DNA of 64,000 nt from Pseudomonas grimontii. Lineage in GTDB: Bacteria; Pseudomonadota; Gammaproteobacteria; Pseudomonadales; Pseudomonadaceae. Positions within the stretch are counted from its first letter, which is position 1, and each line of letters begins with the position of its first letter. This document shows positions 9,452 to 19,330 of this stretch, one piece after another. The notes below the pieces were generated by a model. The model was not told the origin of the DNA. It was given only the letters and a program-made list of their open reading frames with translations, and made no database searches. Where the stretch lies: contig NZ_VFES01000005.1 in assembly GCF_007858185.1 (NCBI RefSeq), positions 1-64,000 of the forward strand, read 5' to 3'. The position numbers were made by a program, and so were the translations under genes.

Positions 9452-10791
9452 GCATGAAAGCGGTGTTCATCGCCTTGCTGTTTACCTGCGTCAATGCCCA
9501 GGCCGCCATGGGCCCGTTCGATGTGTACGAGCAGGCCCTGCGCAACGATCCGGTGTTTCTCGGCGCGATCAAGGAGCGCGACGCCGGCCTGGAAAACCGC
9601 ACCATCGGCCGCGCGGGCCTGCTGCCCAAGCTGTCGTACAACTACAACAAGGGCCGCAACAACTCCCAGGCCACCTTGCCCGACGGGCGTGGCGGCAATT
9701 ATCACGACGACCGCAACTACAACAGCTACGGCTCGACCTTCAGCCTGCAACAGCCCTTGTTTGACTACGAGGCTTACGCCAACTACCGCAAAGGTGTGGC
9801 TCAGGCGCTGTTCGCCGATGAAAGCTTTCGCGACAAGAGCCAGGCCCTGCTGGTGCGGGTGCTGAGCTACTACACCCAGGCGCTGTTTGCCCAGGACCAG
9901 ATCGACATCGCCCGCGCCAAGAAGAAGGCCTTCGAGCAGCAATTCCAGCAGAACCGGCACTTGTTCCAGCAAGGCGAGGGCACCCGCACCGATATTCTCG
10001 AGGCTGAGTCGCGCTATGAGCTGGCCACCGCCGAAGAGATCGAGGCACTGGACGAACAGGACGCCTCGTTACGGGAACTGGGCGCGTTGATCGGTGTGCA
10101 AAGCGTCAACATCCACGACCTGGCGCCGCTCAACCAGGGCTTTGCCGCATTTACCCTGACCCCGGCCAACTACGACACCTGGCATACACTCGCGATCAGC
10201 AACAACCCTACGCTCGCGTCCCAGCGCCAGGCCCTGGAAGTGGCGCGTTATGAAGTGGAGCGCAACCGCGCCGGGCATCTGCCCAAGGTCACCGCGTATG
10301 CCAGCTCGCGCCAGCAGGAATCCGACAGCGGCAACACCTACAACCAGCGCTACGACACCAACACCATCGGCGTGGAAGTGAGCCTGCCGCTGTATGCCGG
10401 TGGCGGCATCTCCGCGTCCACCCGCCAGGCCAGCCGTGCCATGGAACAGGCGGAATACGAACTGGAAGGCAAGACCCGCGAGACCCTGATCGAACTGCGT
10501 CGGCAGTTCAGTGCCTGCCTGTCCGGCGTGAGCAAACTGCGCGCCTATCAAAAGGCGCTGGCCTCGGCGGAGGCGCTGGTGGTGTCGACCAAACAAAGCA
10601 TCCTCGGTGGCGAGCGGGTCAACCTCGATGCGTTGAACGCCGAGCAACAGCTCTACAGCACGCGGCGCGACCTGGCTCAGGCGCGTTACGACTACCTGAT
10701 GGCCTGGACCAAATTGCATTACTACGCCGGCAACCTGCGCGACACCGACCTGGCCAAGGTGGATGAGGCGTTCGGGCCAGCACCGCATTAA
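9448..10791 (+). CDS. aprF: TolC-family outer-membrane protein AprF
   Basis: This 447-residue outer-membrane channel completes the type I exporter. The signal peptide runs to about residue 20 (cleavage after NAQA), followed by FDVYEQALRNDPVFLGAIKE, the standard opening of TolC/AprF proteins. The two internally repeated halves, each with long coiled helices, are visible. ATG 9448 overlaps the aprE stop; ATG 9454 two codons later is also possible. The gene is followed 40 bases later by the lipase gene. Confidence 0.94.
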   Translation: MSMKAVFIALLFTCVNAQAAMGPFDVYEQALRNDPVFLGAIKERDAGLENRTIGRAGLLPKLSYNYNKGRNNSQATLPDGRGGNYHDDRNYNSYGSTFSLQQPLFDYEAYANYRKGVAQALFADESFRDKSQALLVRVLSYYTQALFAQDQIDIARAKKKAFEQQFQQNRHLFQQGEGTRTDILEAESRYELATAEEIEALDEQDASLRELGALIGVQSVNIHDLAPLNQGFAAFTLTPANYDTWHTLAISNNPTLASQRQALEVARYEVERNRAGHLPKVTAYASSRQQESDSGNTYNQRYDTNTIGVEVSLPLYAGGGISASTRQASRAMEQAEYELEGKTRETLIELRRQFSACLSGVSKLRAYQKALASAEALVVSTKQSILGGERVNLDALNAEQQLYSTRRDLAQARYDYLMAWTKLHYYAGNLRDTDLAKVDEAFGPAPH

Positions 10792-10831
10792 TTGGCTTTC
10801 TCGACAATTCCAACAATAGAGAGGCAAGACC

Positions 10832-12256
10832 ATGGGTGTGTTTGACTATAAAAACCTCGGAGCCGAGGGCTCCAAAGCGTTGTTCGCCGATGCCATGGCG
10901 ATCACGTTGTATACCTACCATAACCTGGATAACGGCTTTGCCGTGGGCTACCAGCACAACGGCCTGGGGCTCGGCTTACCGGCCACGCTGGTCGGTGCGC
11001 TGCTGGGCAGTACGGATTCCCAGGGCGTGATTCCTGGCATTCCCTGGAACCCGGATTCGGAGAAAGCCGCCCTTGAGGCCGTGCAACAGGCGGGTTGGAC
11101 GCCCATCAGCGCGAGCACCCTGGGCTATGCCGGCAAGGTCGACGCCCGAGGTACGTTCTTCGGCGAAAAGGCCGGCTACACCACGGCCCAGGTTGAGGTG
11201 CTGGGCAAGTACGATGACGCCGGCCAGTTGCTGGAAATCGGTATCGGTTTTCGCGGCACTTCAGGCCCTCGGGACACGCTGATCAGCGATTCCATTGGCG
11301 ACCTGGTCAGCGATCTGCTCGCGGCGCTGGGCCCCAAGGATTACGCGAAGAACTACGCCGGCGAAGCCTTTGGCGGCCTGCTCAAGAACGTCGCCGACTA
11401 CGCCAGCGCCCACGGCCTCAGCGGCCACGATGTGGTGGTCAGCGGCCACAGCCTGGGCGGCCTGGCGGTCAACAGCATGGCCGACTTGAGCAGTGGCAAA
11501 TGGGCAGGTTTCTACCAGGACGCCAACTACGTGGCCTACGCCTCTCCGACCCAGAGCGCCGGCGACAAGGTGCTCAATATCGGTTATGAAAACGACCCGG
11601 TATTTCGTGCCCTGGACGGCTCGTCCTTCACTTGGTCGTCGTTGGGCGCGCATGACAAACCCCATGAATCGACCACCGACAATATCGTCAGCTTCAACGA
11701 CCACTACGCCTCGACGCTGTGGAATGTGCTGCCGTTTTCCATCACCAACCTGCCGACCTGGATCTCGCATTTGCCCACCGGTTATGGCGACGGGATGACG
11801 CGCATCCTCGAGTCCGGTTTCTATGAGCAAATGAGTCGCGACTCGACGATTATCGTCGCCAACCTGTCCGACCCGGCCCGGGCCACCACCTGGGTACAAG
11901 ACCTCAACCGCAATGCCGAACCTCACAAGGGCGATACCTTCATCATTGGCAGCGATGGCGATGACCTGATCCAGGGCGGCAAGGGCGTGGACTTTATCGA
12001 GGGAGGCAAGGGCAATGACACGATCCGCGACAGCAGCGGGCATAACACCTTTATGTTCAGCGGGCAGTTTGGCCAGGACCGGATTATCGGCTATCAAGCG
12101 ACGGACACGCTGGTGTTCAGGGATGTAGAGGGGAGTGCGGATTATCGTGATCACGCCAAGGTGGTAGGCGCGGATACGGTGATCAGTTTTGGCGGGGATA
12201 CGGTGACGTTGGTCGGGGTGGTTGGATGGTCGGGGGAGGGGATTGTTATCGGTTAA
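10832..12256 (+). CDS. lipA: family I.3 lipase (LipA/TliA, polyurethanase-like)
   Basis: This 474-residue secreted triacylglycerol lipase carries the nucleophile motif GHSLGG with Ser207. Asp255 and His313 fall exactly where family I.3 lipases place the rest of the triad. The C-terminal part contains RTX-like repeats (GSDGDDLIQGGKGVDFIEGG, then GGKGNDTI, around residues 372-395), few in number compared with long polyurethanases, and an uncleaved C-terminal secretion signal. There is no Sec signal. Its place behind aprDEF is the P. fluorescens prtA-inh-tliDEF-tliA arrangement, and the lipase is known there to use this exporter. GAGAGGC precedes the start. Confidence 0.95.
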   Translation: MGVFDYKNLGAEGSKALFADAMAITLYTYHNLDNGFAVGYQHNGLGLGLPATLVGALLGSTDSQGVIPGIPWNPDSEKAALEAVQQAGWTPISASTLGYAGKVDARGTFFGEKAGYTTAQVEVLGKYDDAGQLLEIGIGFRGTSGPRDTLISDSIGDLVSDLLAALGPKDYAKNYAGEAFGGLLKNVADYASAHGLSGHDVVVSGHSLGGLAVNSMADLSSGKWAGFYQDANYVAYASPTQSAGDKVLNIGYENDPVFRALDGSSFTWSSLGAHDKPHESTTDNIVSFNDHYASTLWNVLPFSITNLPTWISHLPTGYGDGMTRILESGFYEQMSRDSTIIVANLSDPARATTWVQDLNRNAEPHKGDTFIIGSDGDDLIQGGKGVDFIEGGKGNDTIRDSSGHNTFMFSGQFGQDRIIGYQATDTLVFRDVEGSADYRDHAKVVGADTVISFGGDTVTLVGVVGWSGEGIVIG

Positions 12257-12260
12257 ACCT

Positions 12261-13019
12261 GTGGGAGGAGCAAGCCCCCTCCCACATTTGAACAGTGCTG
12301 GCCGCTGGAAATCAGTCTTCTGTGCGCACCGTCGACGCGGATAGGGTGACGCTCGGTGGCGTTGGAATGCGCTCAAAACTGTGGGAGGGGGCTTGCTCCC
12401 GATAGCGGTGGTTCAGTCAATGAGATGTCGACTGGAATACCGCCATCGGGGGCAAGCCCCCTCCCACATTTGATCAGTGCTGGCCGCTGGAAATCAGTCT
12501 TCTGTGCGCACCGTCGACTCGGATAGGGTGACGCTCGGTGGCGTTGAAATGCGCTCAAAACTGTGGGAAGGGGCTTGCTCCCGATAGCGGTGGTTCAGTC
12601 AATGAGATGTCGACTGGAATACCGCCATCGGGAGCAAGCCCCCTCCCACATTTGAACAGTGCTGGCCGCTGGAAATCAGTCTTCTGTGCGCACCGTCGGC
12701 GCGGATAGGGTGACGCTCGGTGGCGTTGGAATGCGCTCAAAACTGTGGGAGGGGGCTTGCCCCCGATAGCGGTGGTTCAGTCAATGAGATGTCGACTGGA
12801 ATACCGCCATCGGGGGCAAGCCCCCTCCCACATTTGAACAGTGTTGGCGGCTGGAAATCAGTCTTCTGTGCGCACCGTCGGCGCGGATAGGGTGACGCTC
12901 GGTGGCGTTGGAATGCGCTCAAAACTGTGGGAGGGGGCTTGCTCCCGATAGCGGTGGTTCAGTCAATGAGATGTTGACTGGAATACCGCTATCGGTAGCA
13001 ACCCTCCCACATTTGGATC
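12261..13019. repeat. REPIN tandem array, 182-bp period, with copies of a gene 3' end
   Basis: The block GCCGCTGGAAATCAGTCTTC recurs at 12301, 12483, 12665 and (with one change) 12847, exactly 182 bases apart. A related copy at 13027 forms the real 3' end of the lipoprotein gene. Each unit carries an inverted REP pair: GTGGGAGGGGGCTTGCTCCC facing GGGGGCAAGCCCCCTCCCAC, around a loop containing GGTGGTTCAGTCAATGAGAT. The first element (12261-12286) is a collapsed short hairpin that could also terminate the lipase transcript. Between the REPINs every unit keeps about 35-40 bases resembling the tail of the lipoprotein gene, stop codon included. Confidence 0.92.
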
Positions 13020-13037
13020 AGTGCCAGCCGCTGGAAA

Positions 13038-13262
13038 TCAGTCTTCTTTGCGCACTGTGGCTACATCGTCGGCTTTGACTCGGATGCGCTTGCCGGCGAT
13101 ATCGGTGAACTCATAAAACCCGTCGGCGGTTTTGGTTTTTGGGGAGTCCTTGGTCAGATACTGCGTGCCATTTTGCAGCGTCACCACGGTTTGCGTCGCG
13201 CAACCGGCCAATACCAGAAAAGTGAGTGCAACCAGCGGCAGACCCAAATTCTTCATGTTCAT
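13038..13262 (-). CDS. small YgdI/YgdR-type lipoprotein
   Basis: This lipoprotein of 72-74 residues has a signal peptide ending in a lipobox (LVLAGC), followed by an SH3-like domain of the YgdI/YgdR (DUF903) type: VVTLQNGTQYLTKDSPKTKT and KRIRVKADDVATVRKED. The cysteine is expected to be lipidated and the protein anchored in a cell membrane; function is unknown in the family. ATG 13262 and ATG 13256 are both possible, and GGTAAGGG lies upstream of both. Its last codons and stop are the source of, or derive from, the tails found in the 182-bp repeats downstream. Confidence 0.85.
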   Translation of the reverse strand: MNMKNLGLPLVALTFLVLAGCATQTVVTLQNGTQYLTKDSPKTKTADGFYEFTDIAGKRIRVKADDVATVRKED

Positions 13263-13448
13263 AACCCTTACCTTTAACCCTGAAAAGTCCCGCGCCAAGG
13301 CTGCGGGCCATAAATTTTACGCCATCGACTCACCCATCTGATCACTTTTATACAAAAAGTTGCGTGCGCCATTTATCTATTACCGATTGCAACACAGCAT
13401 GGGTGACGGCACTCTGTATGCATAACCAGTATTTGACTGACGCGCGCC

Positions 13449-15098
13449 ATGCCCAACCCCCTCGACGATCCCCTCTATTACCTGCATAACTTCCGTCAAG
13501 TCCTGCATTGGCTGGGGCAACGCTATGGGGATCTGCTTGACCCTGACGAACAGCATTTCATTCAGCAATTCGACAGCTTGCCACAGGCGTCCCAGGCCTT
13601 ATTGGTGCGGATGGTGATGCGCAAGGGCGTGCATTTTCGTGCGGGCAAACTCAGCTACCCGGAGATCGGTTCTACCCGGGGGGCTATCGGGCCGCTACGG
13701 GAATTGGGCTGGGTCGATGATCAACACCCATTGGCCTTTGACGCGTTGTTCGCCCTGCTGCAAAAAGGCGAACTCCTCAGTGCCTTCAAGCCCTGGATCG
13801 ACCAGCCCAAAGCCAGGAAGGTCGACTGGCTCGAGGGCTTGGCGGCGCAGTTCACAGAAACCCGCAGCTTTGCCCAATGGTGCCCCGAGCTTGCCGAGCC
13901 GCTGTACAGCCTCACGGTAATGGACCTGTGTGAGCGTTTGCGCCTGATGTTCTTCGGCAACCTGCACCAGGACTGGTCGGAGTTCGTGCTGGCGGACCTC
14001 GGCATCTACACCTACGAAAAAGTTCAGTTCTGCGCCGAATCCCGGGGCTTGCGCAGCCGTGACGACGTGCACGGCGTGCTGTTCCTGCACCAATGCCAGC
14101 AAGCCTTTGAAAGCGGTGAAGCGCTGCAGGACGTACTGGCGAAAGTCGCCATGCTGACCACCGACAACCCTTGGCTGGAAAAGCGCCGGGCCAAGCTGTT
14201 GTTCCAGCTCGGTCAATATTGCGAGCGCAGTGCCGAATTGGCCTTGGCGGAGCAGATCTACCGCACCTGCGCCTACCCCGGCGCCCGCGCGCGACTGATT
14301 CGTGTGCTGGAACGCCAGGAGGACTACGTCCAGGCCATGGCGCTGGCAAGCGCCGCGCAACAGGCACCGGAAAGCGCCGCCGAACAGCAACACCTGTTGC
14401 GCGTCATGCCACGCCTGCGACGCAAGCTGGGTGAACCCCGGCTACCCACGCTCAAACCCCGTGAAGTCACGCGCCTGGACCTGGAACTTGCCCTGCCGGA
14501 ACCGTTGATGTCGGTGGAGTACTGCGTCCAGGCCCACCTGAGCGAACCGGATGCCCCGGTGCACTACGTCGAAAACGGCCTGATCAATTCGCTGTTTGGC
14601 CTGCTGTGCTGGGACGTGATCTTCGCGCCACTGCCAGGGGCGTTTTTCCACCCGTTCCAGCGCGGGCCGGCGGACCTGCACAGCGAAGACTTCCACCAAC
14701 GCCGCGCGCCGCTGTTCGCCGCGTGCCTGGAGCAACTGCAGGATGAGCGCTACAAGGCCACGATCCGCCAGCGCTACGTGGAAAAATGGGGGATCCAATC
14801 GCCCTTCGTCTTCTGGAACCTGCTCAGCGAAGAACTGCTCGAACAAGCGTTGCACTGCCTGCCCGCCGAACACCTGCGCTACTGGTTCGAACGCCTGCTG
14901 CTGGACATCCGCGCCAACCGCGCCGGCATGCCGGACCTGATCCAGTTCTGGCCCGCCGAAAAAACCTACCGCATGATCGAAGTCAAAGGCCCCGGCGACC
15001 GCTTGCAAGACAACCAACTGCGCTGGCTGGCGTTCTGTGGCGAGTACCAGATGCCGGTTACCGTCTGTTACGTGCGCTGGGCGGAGCAGCCCGCTTGA
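13449..15098 (+). CDS. FAN1-type VRR-NUC structure-specific nuclease
   Basis: This 549-residue protein ends in a VRR-NUC domain (about residues 440-545) with the PD-(D/E)XK core GMPDLIQFWPAEKTYRMIEV followed by KGPGDRLQDNQLRWL. The upstream helical region (residues 100-400) resembles the SAP/TPR-like part of FAN1; a P. aeruginosa FAN1 homologue of similar length is known. The family cuts flap and crosslink-stalled structures in interstrand-crosslink repair. It overlaps the helicase gene start (TTG/TGA), indicating translational coupling and a joint DNA-repair role. Confidence 0.9.
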   Translation: MPNPLDDPLYYLHNFRQVLHWLGQRYGDLLDPDEQHFIQQFDSLPQASQALLVRMVMRKGVHFRAGKLSYPEIGSTRGAIGPLRELGWVDDQHPLAFDALFALLQKGELLSAFKPWIDQPKARKVDWLEGLAAQFTETRSFAQWCPELAEPLYSLTVMDLCERLRLMFFGNLHQDWSEFVLADLGIYTYEKVQFCAESRGLRSRDDVHGVLFLHQCQQAFESGEALQDVLAKVAMLTTDNPWLEKRRAKLLFQLGQYCERSAELALAEQIYRTCAYPGARARLIRVLERQEDYVQAMALASAAQQAPESAAEQQHLLRVMPRLRRKLGEPRLPTLKPREVTRLDLELALPEPLMSVEYCVQAHLSEPDAPVHYVENGLINSLFGLLCWDVIFAPLPGAFFHPFQRGPADLHSEDFHQRRAPLFAACLEQLQDERYKATIRQRYVEKWGIQSPFVFWNLLSEELLEQALHCLPAEHLRYWFERLLLDIRANRAGMPDLIQFWPAEKTYRMIEVKGPGDRLQDNQLRWLAFCGEYQMPVTVCYVRWAEQPA

Positions 15099-17347
15099 GC
15101 TACAGCGTAGCCGTGCGGGCGCTGTGCGAGTTCACGGCCAAGGTCGGTGACCTGGACCTGCGCTTCACCCCGTCTCCCAGTGCCCAGGAAGGCATCATCG
15201 GCCACCGCACCGTGGCCTCGCGACGCAGCGCCCGTTACCAGAACGAAGTAGCCCTGGAGGGCGAATACCAACAACTCAAGGTACGGGGCAGGGCAGACGG
15301 TTACGACCCGGACACCAATCGCCTGGAAGAAGTGAAGACCTATCGCGGCGACCTAGATGCCCAGCCCGCCAACCACCGACAACTGCATTGGGCCCAGGTC
15401 AAGGTTTACGGCTGGCTGATGTGCCAGAAACTCGGGCTGACGGAAATTGACTTGGCGCTGGTGTATTTCGACATCGTCGGCGAGGGCGAGATCCTGCTCA
15501 ATCAGCGCTTCCAGGCGGCCGAGCTGGAAGGGTTCTTCAACCAGCAATGCGCGCTGTTCCTCGGTTGGGCCCGGCAGGAAATGCAACACCGCGAAGCGCG
15601 CAACACGGCGGCGCAAACCCTGGTGTTCCCCCATGCCGACTTCCGCCCTGGCCAACGCGCGTTGGCCGAGTCGGTGTACAAGGCCGTCAGCACCGGCCGT
15701 TGCCTGATGGCCCAGGCACCCACCGGCATCGGCAAGACCATCGGCACGATCTTCCCGCTGCTCAAGGCCCTGGCGCCCCAGCAATTGGACAAGGTGTTTT
15801 TCCTCACCGCCAAGACCCCAGGCCGCAAACTCGCCCTTGATGCGGCCCACGTGCTGCACGCCAGCAGCGATCTGCCCCTGCGCGTACTCGAACTGGTCGC
15901 GCGCGACAAAGCCTGCGAACACCTGGACAAAGCCTGCCACGGCGACTCCTGCCCGTTGGCCAAGGGCTTCTATGACCGTTTGCCCGCCGCACGCATTGCC
16001 GCGTCCAAGGTGCGCCTGCTCGACCAGCGCAACCTGCGCGATGTCGCCCTCGCTCACGGGGTATGCCCCTATTACCTGAGCCAGGAAATGGCGCGCTGGG
16101 CCGACCTGGTGGTCGCCGACTACAACTACTATTTCGATTTCGGCGCCATGCTCTTCGGCCTGGCTCAGCTCAACCAATGGCGCACCGCCGCGCTGGTGGA
16201 TGAAGCCCACAACCTGGTCGAACGCGCTCGCTCGATGTACAGCGCCAGCCTCGACCAGTACAGCCTCAAGACCCTGCGCGACACCGCGCCCGAGCCGCTG
16301 AAAAAACCCTTGCAGCGCCTCAACCGTGAGTGGAACGCCTTGCACAAGGACCAGATCGCGGCGTACCAGGCCTATGCCACGCGGCCGGACAAACTGCTCC
16401 AGGCCCTGAGTCTGTGCACCAGCGCCCTGGGCGATTACTTCAACGAGCATCCCGAAGCCCTCAGCGGCGACCTGCAAGCCTTCTACTTCGAAGCGCTGCA
16501 ATTTGCCAAGGTCGCCGAGCTGTTCAACGAACACTTCATCTTCGACATCAGCAAACGCCAGCTCGGCGGTAAACGCAGCAGCTCAACCCTGTGCCTGCGT
16601 AACGTGGTGCCCGCCGAGTTCATTCGGCCCCGATTGACCGCCGCCCGCAGCAGCGTGTTGTTCTCCGCCACATTGAGCCCACGCCACTATTACGCCGACC
16701 TGCTCGGCCTGCCGACGGACACGGCCTGGGTCGATGTGGAATCGCCGTTCAGGGCCGAACAACTGCACGTGCGCATCGTCAATAAAATCTCCACACGCTT
16801 CGTGCATCGCCAAGCCTCGCTGGCGCCGATTGTCGAGCTGATCGCCCGCCAGTTCGCGCAACAGCCGGGCAACTACCTGGCGTTTTTCTCAAGCTTTGAT
16901 TACCTGCAACAAGTGGCGCAACTGCTGGCCGAGACCCATCCCAGGATCCTGCTGTGGCAGCAATCGCGCGGCATGGCCGAGGCCGAACGCCAGGGATTTC
17001 TCGACCAATTCACCGAAGACAGCCAAGGCATCGGCTTTGCCGTACTGGGCGGCGCGTTTGGTGAAGGCATCGACCTGCCCGGCGCACGCTTGATCGGCGC
17101 GTTTATCGCCACCTTGGGATTGCCGCAACTCAACCCGGTCAACGAGCAGATAAAACTGCGCATGGCAGCGATTTTTGGCGCGGGGTACGACTACACGTAC
17201 CTGTACCCCGGCATTCAGAAGGTCGTGCAGGCGGCGGGGAGGGTGATTCGCAGCGAGCACGACCGGGGGGTGGTGATGTTGATGGATGATCGGTTTGGGG
17301 AGGCGCGCGTACAACATCTGTTGCCGCGCTGGTGGGTCGTTGATTGA
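15095..17347 (+). CDS. Fe-S (XPD/DinG-like) DNA helicase with N-terminal nuclease-like domain
   Basis: This protein of about 750 residues is a superfamily 2 helicase. Walker A QAPTGIGKT lies near residue 208, DEAH (ALVDEAHNLVERA) near 368, and motifs GAFGEGIDLPGARL and QAAGRVIRSEHDRGVV are in the C-terminal half. Four cysteines between motifs Ia and II (KACEHLDKACHGDSCPLAKG, then HGVCPYYL) form the XPD-type 4Fe-4S site. The first 150 residues contain GRADGYDPDTNRLEEVKTYR and a later Q-x(n)-Y segment, the pattern of a RecB/Cas4-like PD-(D/E)XK nuclease. The start is uncertain: TTG 15095 overlaps the FAN1 stop, and GTG 15113 is the alternative. Confidence 0.88.
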   Translation: MSYSVAVRALCEFTAKVGDLDLRFTPSPSAQEGIIGHRTVASRRSARYQNEVALEGEYQQLKVRGRADGYDPDTNRLEEVKTYRGDLDAQPANHRQLHWAQVKVYGWLMCQKLGLTEIDLALVYFDIVGEGEILLNQRFQAAELEGFFNQQCALFLGWARQEMQHREARNTAAQTLVFPHADFRPGQRALAESVYKAVSTGRCLMAQAPTGIGKTIGTIFPLLKALAPQQLDKVFFLTAKTPGRKLALDAAHVLHASSDLPLRVLELVARDKACEHLDKACHGDSCPLAKGFYDRLPAARIAASKVRLLDQRNLRDVALAHGVCPYYLSQEMARWADLVVADYNYYFDFGAMLFGLAQLNQWRTAALVDEAHNLVERARSMYSASLDQYSLKTLRDTAPEPLKKPLQRLNREWNALHKDQIAAYQAYATRPDKLLQALSLCTSALGDYFNEHPEALSGDLQAFYFEALQFAKVAELFNEHFIFDISKRQLGGKRSSSTLCLRNVVPAEFIRPRLTAARSSVLFSATLSPRHYYADLLGLPTDTAWVDVESPFRAEQLHVRIVNKISTRFVHRQASLAPIVELIARQFAQQPGNYLAFFSSFDYLQQVAQLLAETHPRILLWQQSRGMAEAERQGFLDQFTEDSQGIGFAVLGGAFGEGIDLPGARLIGAFIATLGLPQLNPVNEQIKLRMAAIFGAGYDYTYLYPGIQKVVQAAGRVIRSEHDRGVVMLMDDRFGEARVQHLLPRWWVVD

Positions 17348-17510
17348 GTTATTCGTGCCATCAATGATTGGCGACCACGATCCTGTGGGGGTGTTTGAAA
17401 CTCACACGCTCTAGCACATGCCCGAGTGGGTGCCTGACCTTGAGCAGCATTTCCTGGCTAACTGTGGCCATTGGATCCAGAACGAGCAGGCGCAGCACTT
17501 CGCGCTGTCG

Positions 17511-19262
17511 TCATTCGCCCATTACCCACACAAGCAGCTTCGAGTAACGGGTGGGTTGACCCTGTCGTATAAGGCTGTAAAACACCCGTACGATCTCCCC
17601 CTCCTTAAGGTTACCCACGGCGATCGGAATGAACAGTTCCCGGCCGGCCGTTTCCGAATCGAGGGTGTTCGGCACTGTGGTTCTCGATTGGTCGCCAATC
17701 CAGCGTAATGTCACGGTGTCTCCGGGCTCAGTTTCGGTAAATGGCAGAATGGCCATCACCTGTTGCTCGGTATGAGTGCCTTCAACCCGCGCCTGGGGCA
17801 GTGCAGCGGCTGGCTTGCCTACCTGCAATTGCAAGCGCAGCGACTCACGGCTTGAGGGCCGATCCGCGCGTTCGTAATACAGCTCGGTGAGTAGGGTGTT
17901 GAAGCGCTTGATATGCTCGCCGTCGACCGTGAATACGAGGACGCGATCTGCCGGGATCGTTGCCAGCGTGTACTCCTGGGTGTAGATCACCGAGCCACCC
18001 ACCCACACCAGGCGAATCTGGGTCGAAGCCCCCCATCCGTCGGGAGCAACTATGACCACTGTGGCCTTGGGAACAGCCGGATCCAGATAGCCAGCTGCGG
18101 ACTCCTGGACCACGGGCGCGAGCCATGGACTGGCAGCTCCGCGTACACTCACCCGAGTCTGCATCGAAACAACCACGTCGTCGGTTTTTACCCGATGAAG
18201 GCTGCAAGACAGCATTGAGACCCCACCCCCCAGCGCCCTGACTCTTTCATTCGGAATATCGAATTCCATAAAGCTATTGGTGCGCTCGACGGTTTTCTCA
18301 TCACTGTAGGGAGCTGGGAAATTCTCAGCGTCTCGACCGTCCCAGTCCAGGCGTACTCGATCGCCTTTATCGAACACCATTGGATCAAGAAACAGTTTGA
18401 TCTTCTGCGGACCATCCCCGAGCTGTTTCAAGTCGATAACCTCTCCTGGTTGCTCAAGGAAAGGTGCCTCAAGCAGCCGGGTGCCGAGGTTTACATTGAC
18501 CCAGTTTAACGGCGACCAATTTTCATCTGATTCAGGATCGAAAACCGGATAGTTGCCCACCGCGTCCATGACCTGCATTGCGATGGGCAGGAAAGGATTG
18601 CTGCCGGCAGCATGGATGACGTTCTCGGTAATCATCACTTCGAATCCTCTGCCGACCTCCCTGGGTGTCACCACATGGCTGATAAGCACTCTACCCCAGG
18701 CAAATATGACGGTGTCATATTCGGCCATGTTTTCGTAGGGCTGGACAACAAGAATGACCCCAAGCCTGGCCCTCTTAAGGTCAATCACTGCACCCGCTTC
18801 GAGGTCTTCAGGGATAAAAAACACCAGCCCTTGATGGCCCGGTGTTGCGTGGTCCGGGTCTTCTTTACCGGGGCGGTCCAGCTTGATCCGAAGCCTGATC
18901 CTGTTGGTGTCGACGGGGCCCTTGCCAGGTTCCTCAATGGTGCAGTACGCAGTAGCCCACTCCGGCAAAACGTTTTCTTTGCGCATGGTCAAGCTATACA
19001 CCGGGTTATTCACATTGCCGTCGTCGATAATCAGGTAGTCCTCTGGTGTCGGGCTGTTCCAGTACAGGAATATCTCTGTCTCGAGTGCGAACTTCTGCTT
19101 AGGAAAAAGTAACGGCTTGAGATCATGCTCGACATGCCGCAGACCGATACACCTGTCAGGCTCGGTATCTTCCTTGATAGGCATGCCCAGATTCTGGAGA
19201 TACAGCTCCGATTGTCTATCGTCGGCTGTATCTCCGAGTTTTGTCTTAGGCGCACGAGGCAT
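17511..19262 (-). CDS. paralog 1: multidomain beta-sandwich protein of unknown function
   Basis: I do not recognise a named family. The 583-residue protein has no signal peptide or membrane helix and reads as about five Ig-like beta-sandwich domains. Motifs shared with the other six paralogs are DRPGKEDPDHATPGHQGLVF (about 130-150), PYENMAEYDTVIFAWG (about 178-194), VRLDWDGRD (domain 3), KRFNTLLTELYYERAD with ESLRLQLQVG (end of domain 4), and a last domain with PGDTVTLRWIGD. GGAGG lies seven bases before the start. It is the last gene of the leftward run; spacing to the gene before it (68 bases) is compatible with an operon. Confidence 0.85.
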   Translation of the reverse strand: MPRAPKTKLGDTADDRQSELYLQNLGMPIKEDTEPDRCIGLRHVEHDLKPLLFPKQKFALETEIFLYWNSPTPEDYLIIDDGNVNNPVYSLTMRKENVLPEWATAYCTIEEPGKGPVDTNRIRLRIKLDRPGKEDPDHATPGHQGLVFFIPEDLEAGAVIDLKRARLGVILVVQPYENMAEYDTVIFAWGRVLISHVVTPREVGRGFEVMITENVIHAAGSNPFLPIAMQVMDAVGNYPVFDPESDENWSPLNWVNVNLGTRLLEAPFLEQPGEVIDLKQLGDGPQKIKLFLDPMVFDKGDRVRLDWDGRDAENFPAPYSDEKTVERTNSFMEFDIPNERVRALGGGVSMLSCSLHRVKTDDVVVSMQTRVSVRGAASPWLAPVVQESAAGYLDPAVPKATVVIVAPDGWGASTQIRLVWVGGSVIYTQEYTLATIPADRVLVFTVDGEHIKRFNTLLTELYYERADRPSSRESLRLQLQVGKPAAALPQARVEGTHTEQQVMAILPFTETEPGDTVTLRWIGDQSRTTVPNTLDSETAGRELFIPIAVGNLKEGEIVRVFYSLIRQGQPTRYSKLLVWVMGE

Positions 19263-19330
19263 CGTGAAACCTCCACAGTAAAGGGGTGAACATCAATCAG
19301 GCAGACCGGCGGTTGGCATAGAGATCATCT

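Noticed and set aside
12261..13019. Three open frames of 61 codons in the 182-bp array
   Set aside because: They are identical by-products of the tandem repeat with no ribosome-binding sites and run through REP sequences.
17348..17510. A gene between the helicase and paralog 1
   Set aside because: The short plus-strand frame starting at 17418 runs into the coding region of paralog 1 on the other strand and has no supporting signals.
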